Assembly: GCF_008831285.2 (NCBI RefSeq)
Contig: NC_045148.1
Location: forward strand, 4,836,001-4,900,000
Reading direction: 5' to 3'
DNA from: Nymphaea colorata
Lineage: Eukaryota > Streptophyta > Magnoliopsida > Nymphaeales > Nymphaeaceae
DNA length: 64,000 nt
The notes under the pieces are model-generated. The model did not search any database and was not told the origin of the DNA. It was given only the letters and a program-made list of their open reading frames with translations. Shown piece after piece: positions 56,685-64,000 of the stretch. A program made the translations under genes and the position numbers. The number at the start of each line of letters is the position of its first letter. The stretch's first letter is position 1.

Positions 56685-56938
56685 TGTTGCAAAATTTGTG
56701 GAAGAGGATTGACATTCAGATAAATAGGGAAAGAAATCTTCTCTAGTTTTTTGGAAAGAAGAATAACCGTTCTCTTCTTTCTCGTCATTGAAAGTGTATA
56801 AATTCCCTACTTCCCTTGTATATAAACAAGAGCAGAGAAATAAAAGAAAGAGTCATCTTCTTCCTCCGTGGATGTAGGCCTCAGTGCTGAACCATGTGAT
56901 TTGTGTTGTTTTCCTTGTCTATTCCTTGTTTTCTAACA
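56685..56938 (+). repeat. 5' LTR of copia C
   Basis: 254 bp. It carries gtgtataaattcc near 56795-56807 as the TATA region. It lacks about 53 bp after gacattcagat that the 3' LTR has. Confidence 0.93.
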
Positions 56939-56950
56939 TGGTATCAGAGT
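56939..56950 (+). other. primer-binding site of copia C
   Basis: tggtatcagagt, complementary to the 3' end of initiator Met tRNA, starts directly after the LTR. Confidence 0.9.
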
Positions 56951-57839
56951 GGGTTATGTATCGCTGCTGGGTTTTCTCGTTTGGATTCCCTGGTGCCATG
57001 TGTCTGTGACTGCTGCCTTCTTCTGCAACGACCCTTTGTTTTCAAAAGGAAACCAGAACGGTTTGTCTCGTGTTAAAAGGGAACAACAGCGCTGTCTTCC
57101 GCAGAAGTTTTTTTTTTTTTTTTTGCAGATTGGGAAGCTCTCTGCTCTTCACCTCCTTCTGGCTGTCAAAGCGCAAGCCGACCTGCAGAACCGACACCAA
57201 AATTGGGCGTTTTTTCTTAGCAAGTTATCTCTCGTCCAAAGATTGCAGAGGAAGCATCTCTAACCTGTTGCTGCTTCAACAGTCTGGTGCTCAACCAGGA
57301 TTGGCATCGACACCGGCAGAACCGTGGTTATTTCCAGCCACCTATCTCTGGTGCTTCGTTTCAGCTTCAGATCGCAGGAACACCGCCGATCTTCTTTCTC
57401 TAACGGTGGCTCATAAGCGTGATTCATGGCCGTTTTTTTTTTTTGTTTGATTGATTGATCCTGAAAATCGTTGAATCAACACCAAAACTCTGCAAGATAA
57501 ATCGTGAATTGAGAGACCCTGCCGGTGATAAACCATAGAACAGAGGAAACCCCGACCTCTGTTCCTGAGTTTCAAAACCACGACACTCTTTTTTTCAGCA
57601 CCTTCTGCTGTCGAGCAGGAGTCTAGCAGATTGCCAAATACTTGCAGTTCATTCCTGCACAATTTCAGGATTTATCAAGCCGTGAAGGAGGAGCGTTAAT
57701 CTTTTCTCCGACTGGTCTTTTTCTGTGAGGAGACTACAGCAACCGACGATTTTCTGTCCTCTGTTTTCTCTATTGCGCCAAGGTCGGTGGTAACTTTCCT
57801 ACTTTTCTGTATCAACATTTGTCATTTTTTTAGACGTCA

Positions 57840-58690
57840 AGACAACTCAATAACAACGAGCAAGGCAGTCAACCTCTGATAAATGGTACTAACTATTTAA
57901 GTTGGGCCAAGGCCGCTCGGTTATTTTTAAGTGGATGATCCAAAATCGGCTACATAAATGATAAAGATCAACCCTTGACACACTTCAGATCCTAAATTCT
58001 AAATTCGATGAATGGCAATCAGAAAATGATATGGTTATGTCGTGGCTTATTAACTCTATGGAGCCCTCTATTTCAAATCTGTTTATGTATCAAGAAACTG
58101 CAACGGAGATGAGGATGAGTTAAAGCAACTATTCTCTGAACAAAATAATCTTGCACGGGTTTATCAAATTCAAGTCGAGATCGCCAATCTTATGAACGGC
58201 GACAAGCCGCTCAATCTTTACATAGGAGAACTCAAAAGCCGATTTGATGAACTTATGCAATATAGGCCTGCCACAACTGAGCCTGATACATACAAAAGTC
58301 GATTTGAGGAGGATAAAATATTTAAGTTGCTAGCAGGATTAGGAGCTGAATATGAGAGTAATAGGAGTCATTCTTAATACCACTCCTCTTCCCAACTTCA
58401 ATAACGTCTGTCAAACGATACAAAGGGAGGCTGCACGAAGACAAGTTATGAATCCCAATACCAAAACTGAAATTCCTAAAGAAAGCAATGAAAGAATGGC
58501 ATATGTTGCTCAAGCCGATTATGTCAAAGGAGATCAAAGGCTCCTGAACGTCAATAAGCCCCCAAACGCCAAATTCAACTATCAAAAGGGGAGAACCAAA
58601 TTCATGCACCCACTGCAAGCGATCTGGACATACTTGTGAAAAATGCTAGGAGCTGGTTGGAAAACCCACCAGAGACAAAACCACGACTTC
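57840..58690 (+). pseudogene. copia C gag remnant
   Basis: Pieces include NGTNYLSWAKAARLFLSG (about 57883-57936), SWLINSMEPSISNL (58043-58082), then NLYIGELKSRFDELMQY (58213-58263) and KIFKLLAGLGAEYE (58317-58358) of the UBN2-type capsid, and a shifted-frame tail with CHxxHxC-like text near 58610-58640. Stops and frameshifts prevent a full protein. The leader 56950-57840 is untranslated and holds T-tracts (57107-57124). Confidence 0.8.
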
Positions 58691-58694
58691 CACC

Positions 58695-61600
58695 ATGTCT
58701 GATGCAGCCAACTTCGTCACCAAGGACGACCTTGAAAATTTTTTTCAAAAGTTCGCCAAGACCAATCTGATTTCATCTCAACCTGTCAGCAACTCTGAAG
58801 GTAACAATTTTGCCTTGACTGCTACTTTAAATCATTCTACTTGGGTCATCGATACAGGGGCTACTGATCATATGTCTAGAGACTTAACAAAATTGACCAA
58901 TTTTGACAAAACAAAAAAATGATATGTCTTTACTGCCGATGGATCGACCATTACTACTGAAGGATATGATGAAACTAGGTTCTTCGAAAAAGGGCAGAAC
59001 TCTCAAGTTTTATGTATTCCTAGACTATTTGTCAATCTTATGTCAGTAAGCAAATTAATCAAGTCTCATAACTGTGTGGCTGTTTTTTCCTCAAAGGATG
59101 TGATATTTCAGGATTGTGTGACGAGACGGGAGATTGGTAGAGGGCACGAACAAGATGGGCTATACATGATGGATGAAAATTGTTGCAGCTTCATGGTGAA
59201 TAATCAGCAAGAAAGAGGCTCTCATTATTGGACCTGGCACGCCAGACTTGGTCACATATCTGATCAAAGTTTAGTTTGCCTTATTCCCAATCTTATAGTT
59301 GAAAATAATTCTTGTGATGGTTGTGAATTCTCTAAATCCACGAGACTACATTTTCAGCCTTCTACTGAAAAATCCAAGGAAATTTTTGATTTAGTTCACT
59401 CACATGCTTGGGGACCAGCTCCAGAAGCGTCATATTTTGGATTTAGATACTATGTTTCCTTTATTGATGATAAGACTCACATGACTTGGTTGTTTTTTCT
59501 CAAGTATAAGAGTGAAGTTTTTAGTGCTTTCAAAGATTTTTTCAAGATGGTACATACTCAATATGGAGTAAAAATTAAAAAACTTCACTCTCGCAATGGA
59601 GGAGAATATGTGAATGATGCCCTTGAAAACTTTCTAAAAGGAGAAGGAATACAACCTCAGTACTCCTGTGCAGGTACCCCACAACAAAATGGAGTTCCTG
59701 AACGAAAGAATATGCAGTTGTTAAATGTTGTTCGATCTCTTATGATACATATGCATGTTCCGCTTCGTTTTTGGAATGACGCTGTAACTACAGCATGTTA
59801 TATTGTCAACTGGGCACCAAGTTCTAGGGATGAAAATCAAGTTCCCATCGAACTTCTTCTCAATAGAAAAGTATCTTATCAAGCATTTTAAAATATTTGG
59901 ATGCAAGTGTTATGCTCATATACAAGAAAAATTTAGGAACAAATTTGAAAAGTGTGCTGTCAAATGTATCTTCCTCGGCTATTCCAGTATAAAAAAGGGG
60001 TATAACTGTTATGATCCAATTACAAAAAAATTGCTTATATCTCGTGATGTGAAATTTTTTGAACAGGAGTCCTTCTTTGATGATCAAAAAAAGGGGGAGA
60101 TGAACATCAAGCAGCCCACACTGCCAAAGGTTGAAATCAACAATAAAGTTCCTTATGCAAGCGAGAAGCCTGTATTGCCATTAGTTGAAATTGGCGATGA
60201 AATTTGTCACGCAATACATCCTCATCAAAGTGCCTCAAATGATGTGTTCTTGCCTCTACCTCAAGAAATCCAACAACTTGATACCAACACCAATCCTCTC
60301 AATCCTTCCACTGAACCAAATTCCAACATCAGCAACTCAAGCCAAACCTCTCACGGTCCACTCGCCCTACTAGACCACCAACCAAATTCAGTGACTATTA
60401 CACTTATATTACAGAAAACAAAAACTACTCCATAGACCAATACCTGTCTTTTGAAAACTTACCCATTCACTATAAATCCTATATCCTAAATACATATTCC
60501 CAACATGAATCGAAAACCTACGAGGAGGCTAATTCCAATCCAAAATGGCGAAATGCAATGAAAGAGGAGCTTGCAGCACTGACAAAAAATTAGACTTGGG
60601 ATCTAGTTTCTTCCTGATGGAAAGAAGTTGGTTGGATGCAAGTGGGTTTATCGAATAAAATATAACAGCGATGGGAGTGTAGAGCGATACAAAACTCGCC
60701 TAGTTGCCAAAGGCTTCACCCAAACCGAAGGTATTGACTATACTGAAACATTTGCCCTTGTTGCAAAGATGAGTTCTGTTTGAACTTTAATTTCAGTAGC
60801 AGCGAACAAGAGATGGCCTCTGACTCAGCTTGATGTGAAAAATGCTTTTCTTCATGGAGAACTCAACCAAGAAGTTTATATGGAGGCTCCAAAAGGTATA
60901 AAAAATGAGCACAGGTATGTCTGTAAGTTAAAAAAGGCTTTATACGGGTTGAAACAGTCACCACGAGCTTGGTTCTCTCGTCTCAATGATGCTCTTATTA
61001 GAATGGGTTTCAAAAGAAGCAGTGCTGACCATATCATGTTCACGTCCTTGAAAAATTCTAAAATATGTATTCTCCTTGTCTATGTGGACGACATAATAAC
61101 GACAGGTGATGATATTGACTTTATGCCACACGTGAAAATTTATCGCAATGAGCTTTTTGAAATCAAGGATTTGGGCATACTAAGATTCTTCTCAGGAATT
61201 GAAGTTGCTCACTCAAATAAAGGAGTTTTTCTTTGTCAAAGGAAGTATACACTAGATTTGTTGAAAGAAACCGGATGCTTGGATACCAAACCTACAGAAA
61301 CTCCTCTAGAAGTCAACTGCAAACTAAAGAAAGATGAAGGTGAACCTGTCGAAAATGTTCAAAGCTTTCAGAAACTCGTTGGTAAGCTCATATATTTGAC
61401 TGTTACAAGACCAGATATATCTTATGTTGTAAGTCTTATTAGTCAGTTCATGCACTCTCCTAGAACATCTCATGCTGAAGTCGCTCATAGAATTTTAAGA
61501 TATTTGAAAAGATATCCTGGAAAAGGAATTTTGATGAAACGTTATCTACCACTAGATGTTGTGGGTTATACTGATGCAGATTGGGTAGGGAATCCAAACG

Positions 61601-62037
61601 ACAGAAGATCTACCTCTGGCTTTTGCACCTTCGTTGGAGGAAATCTTGTGACTTGGAGAAGCAAAAAACAAACGGTAGTTGCTAGATCAAGTGCAGAAGC
61701 ATAATATAGAGCTATGGCCGGGTGCACATGTGAATTTGTATGGATCAAAGCGCTTTTGAAAGATATGAATATTGATGTGCAAGAACCCATAAAGCTTATA
61801 TGTGACAATATGGCTGCAATTTATATCGGGGCAAATCCAGTTTTTCATGAAAGGACCAAACATATTGAAATTGATTGTCACTTCATTAGAGAAAAGATTC
61901 AAGATGGAACTATCGAAACCTGTCATGTCAAAAGTGAAAATCAATTGGCTGATATTTTCACAAAAAGCTTGGCACATGAGAAACATCAAGACATTGTAAA
62001 CAAGTTAGGACAGATTGATATCTGTCCTCCAACTTGA
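58695..62037 (+). pseudogene. copia C pol: protease, integrase, RT, RNase H with stops and frameshifts
   Basis: Protease WVIDTGATDHM at about 58843-58875 has an intact DTG. A TGA at 58921 breaks the frame. The integrase zinc region has WHARLGHIS and CDGCEFSKSTRLHF (59235-59355). The core has HSHAWGPAPE, SRNGGEYVN (usual SDNGGE, so the second catalytic Asp is Arg) and PQQNGVPERKN. A frameshift at about 59890 is followed by ILISRDVKF-type text. RT has LDVKNAFLHGELNQEVYMEA and LVYVDDIITTGDD (61075-61115). RNase H has GYTDADWVGNPNDRRST and, after TAA at 61702, ends ADIFTKSLAH before 62037. It is inactive. Confidence 0.9.
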
Positions 62038-62046
62038 GGGGGAGAT

Positions 62047-62353
62047 TGTTGCAAGATTTGTGGAAGAGGATTGACATTTAGATCGGCAAGCATATCAGAA
62101 ATATCTTGCTATTACGATAGGATTATGATTGAACAAAATAGGGAAAGAAATCTTCTCTAGTTTTTTGGAAAGAAGAAATAACCATTCTCTTCTTTCTCGT
62201 CATTGAAAGTGTATAAATTCCCTACTTCCCTTGTATGTAAACAAGAGCAGAGAAATAAAAGAAAGAGTCGTCTTCTTCCTCTCTGGATGTAGGCCTCAGT
62301 GCTGAACCACGTAATTTGTGTTGTTCTCCTTGTCTGTTCCTTGTTTTCTAACA
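62047..62353 (+). repeat. 3' LTR of copia C
   Basis: 307 bp, starts tgttgcaagatttg, ends ctaaca, followed by the gtaaa duplication. It retains the 53-bp stretch missing from the 5' LTR. Confidence 0.93.
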
Positions 62354-63036
62354 GTAAATACCTTGTTTCAAGCAAGTGGGCACCTGGGATGCCCCTAAAA
62401 CTAGAGGCTTTGTCATGAATCCCTTTGTGAGTTCATCTTCTAGATTTGCTGATGCATCTATGGAAAGGCAATGTACTACCTAGAGTGGCAAAACTGATTG
62501 GAGGTCACAATAGCTGCACCAAAGCGCAAGCCATATATGGCTATGCTAGACTTTTACTTTTTGTGTCTCTATTGTTTTCTCCAATTGGATCTATGTATAT
62601 CATGGATGGTCATATAGAGATTGAGTAGGTTATAGAATATGAAATGAAATTACGATTCTGTGATCGTTGTGGGTCGGTAATCCATGGTACTGCATACTAC
62701 CCGAGCAGCATGAAGTATGAACTCTCCCAAACTGGACCAATGGATTGTTGGGCGCATGTCACTATGACCAAGCAGAGGAAAGATGTACAAGTGCCCATTC
62801 CATATAGCAACACTTGGGAATTCGTTGTTTGCATTTCAGGATACTCCACAAGGGTAAATTGAGCACATTGATGGGACTGTATGGAGGAGGATGACAATGG
62901 GCTTGCCGGTAGCAAAAGGAGTGATCAGATGCAAGATAGGAGAAGTCAACCTCAGCATCCCAATGAACCTATTGTTGTTAATATGGTAGTGGGTGATGTT
63001 AATCAAGTAGGGGATGCCGAAGAGGAGAAAGTCTTT
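62354..63036 (+). pseudogene. LINE ORF1 (DUF4283 and zinc-knuckle region), right flank of copia C
   Basis: The frame continues from the left flank: YLVSSKWAPGMPLKLEALS, stops, MHLWKGNVLPRVAKLIGG (62450-62503), a beta-rich stretch, IEYEMKLRFCDRCGSVIHG (62632-62688), and QTGPMDCWAHVTMTKQRK. This is the usual order in plant L1 ORF1. The zinc knuckle reads CDRCGSVIHGTAYY, so the last Cys of CX2CX4HX4C is Tyr. A charged tail (62881-63035) follows until the GC-rich insert. Confidence 0.75.
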
Positions 63037-63275
63037 TGCCTGGGCCCGGGAAAAAGAGACCGGGGCCGGCCTGACTCATTATCAGGCCGGCTCGATAAAC
63101 CCGATTCGGACCTGATAATTTATTTTTAAAATTTTTTTATTAATATATATATATTATAATTAATTATATTTATATTTTATTTTATATTAAAAATATATTT
63201 TTAAATTTAATCAGGCGGGCTTCGGCTCGGGTTTTTTGAGTCGGGCCAGCCCGATGCCCAGGCTTAAATCTTGGC
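63037..63275. mobile_element. GC-rich-arm MITE-like insert in the LINE
   Basis: Starts ttgcctgggcccggg and ends cccgatgcccaggcttaa, inverted relative to each other (GCCTGGGC / GCCCAGGC). GC-rich arms flank an AT-rich centre of about 90 bp (63118-63210). The design and termini resemble the MITE at 24857-25196. It interrupts the LINE ORF1 tail. An exact 8-bp duplication could not be confirmed. Confidence 0.6.
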
Positions 63276-63591
63276 AGATTCTCATGGGGCAGTGGTGGAA
63301 GGAAACCAGCAGGTGGAAGGGAAACTTGAAGATGCTGGAGGATGACAACTAGTTTCCACTAGCAATTGGAAGAAAGGAATCCTTAAGAGCAAAGGGATGA
63401 GTACGAGCAAAAAAATCTAGTGTTGGCGGTGGAACTGCTCCTCTTCAAAATAATGAGAATGCAGGGAACTTGATGTGACGGAAGAAAGGGGACTCTATCA
63501 AGGGCTTGTGTATGGTTGACGCCTCTAAAAAAGAAAATTGTTCTGCCCTGTTTCCATATCAGGGTTGGGTCACTGCTAACTCCCCTCTGCT
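63276..63591 (+). other. LINE ORF1 tail and inter-ORF region
   Basis: Continues the ORF1 composition (VVEGNQQVEGKLEDAGG, WKKGILKSKGMSTSKK) with stops; it leads to the ORF2 ATG at 63592. No separate gene. Confidence 0.5.
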
Positions 63592-64000
63592 ATGGAAATT
63601 TTATCTTGGAATGTGAGGGGGCTCGTTTCTAGAGCTGCCCAAAGGGATTGGCATAGACTGGTTCAGTCCCATTCTCCTGACATATTCTTTTTGCTGGATA
63701 TAATGCTAGTTGATGAAAAGCTAGCCTGTTTTAGAAATCATCATACTGATTTTGATATGGAATTAAATTTGGAGGCGGATGGTAATTGGACAAGAATTTT
63801 ATGTGAGTGGTTTATCATGGAAAGTTGCAGGTATAATTTGTACTGAATGGATTGCAGGTTCAAGAACATCTATTCTGGCGAATGTTTTGATGTCATTGGT
63901 GTGTATTTACACACTGATTTGCGAATGCATCGTGACCAATTGGTGATGTTAGGGGCTGTTTTGGCAAATAAACTGGGGCCAGTTCTAGTGATGCAAGTCT
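63592..64000 (+). pseudogene. LINE ORF2 start: AP-like endonuclease domain, runs off the right edge
   Basis: Starts MEILSWNVRGLVSRAAQRD, the opening of the endonuclease domain of plant L1 LINEs (WNVRGL with the active-site Asn). SPDIFFLLDIMLVDEK follows; families usually have FLxET, so the catalytic Glu appears to be Asp or missing. A TGA at 63844 interrupts, then similar text continues (ECFDVIGVYL). The reverse transcriptase would lie beyond base 64000. Confidence 0.8.

Larger units (their letters stand above)
56685..62353 (+). mobile_element. Ty1-copia retrotransposon (copia C), both LTRs, 5-bp TSD
   Basis: A 5669-bp element flanked by the perfect duplication gtaaa (56680-56684 and 62354-62358). 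LTRs start TGTTGCAA and end CTAACA. PBS tggtatcagag at 56939 directly follows the 5' LTR; PPT ttgagggggaga at about 62034-62045 precedes the 3' LTR. Gag and pol lie between in copia order but with several stops and frameshifts. By eye the LTRs differ at about ten positions plus one 53-bp indel, so the insertion is fairly young. Confidence 0.94.

Noticed and set aside
1-64000. CRISPR arrays, riboswitches, bacterial operons, tRNA or rRNA genes
   Set aside because: None seen. The regular repeats are microsatellites or tandem repeats without CRISPR spacing, and the sequence is clearly plant nuclear DNA.

Overview
The window is plant nuclear DNA. It holds intron-rich genes with plant-type exon structures (laccase, MOSC/mARC-like), Ty1-copia, Ty3-gypsy and L1-type LINE retrotransposons, hAT-type MITEs, and many (AT)n and (GA)n microsatellites. 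Gene density is very low: one apparently intact gene, the 5' end of another, and one decayed gene in 64 kb, so this is TE-rich sequence of a seed plant, probably an angiosperm. I cannot name the species. No prokaryotic feature, rRNA, tRNA or CRISPR array was seen. Layout: (1) 1-2.5 kb is the 5' end of a laccase gene on the minus strand (exon 1 at 2266..2376, exon 2 at 109..260), running off the left edge. (2) 2.5-20 kb is intergenic: a 261-bp MITE (3861-4121), a GC-rich repeat near 7.65 kb, a decayed LINE (8.2-10.3 kb), a long AT-rich stretch without recognised genes, a degenerate tandem repeat (17.0-17.5 kb), a Ty3-gypsy integrase scrap (18.7-19.3 kb) and a LINE 3' portion (19.3-20.3 kb). (3) 20.4-25.3 kb is a heavily mutated copia element whose 3' LTR carries a 340-bp hAT MITE with an 8-bp target-site duplication. 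(4) 27.6-36.1 kb is an eight-exon MOSC-domain (mARC-like, molybdenum cofactor) gene encoding 307 aa, with one GC-AG intron that also hosts a transposon derivative. (5) 39.0-46.05 kb is a plus-strand laccase pseudogene: its promoter/exon 1 unit is tandemly duplicated, the copper-site motif HWHG is hit by a stop and a His-to-Asn change, and exon 5 is cut off at a repeat array. (6) 46.05-48.0 kb holds that array and a decayed transposon-derived ORF. At 48.6-49.3 kb an orphan copy of laccase intron 4 remains. (7) 50.0-50.5 kb is a TIR element; 50.5-52.8 kb is empty. (8) 52.8-64 kb is a nested TE block: a minus-strand copia lacking its 5' part with one in-frame stop in pol, and a plus-strand copia (56685-62353) with both LTRs and a GTAAA target-site duplication, inserted into ORF1 of an L1-type LINE whose endonuclease ORF reaches the right edge. 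The MOSC gene and the left-edge laccase are the only likely functional protein genes. The laccase remnants suggest a local laccase family that expanded and then decayed through small duplications, TE insertion and microsatellite growth. All exon boundaries come from reading splice sites, phase and family similarity by eye; no alignment or transcript data were available.
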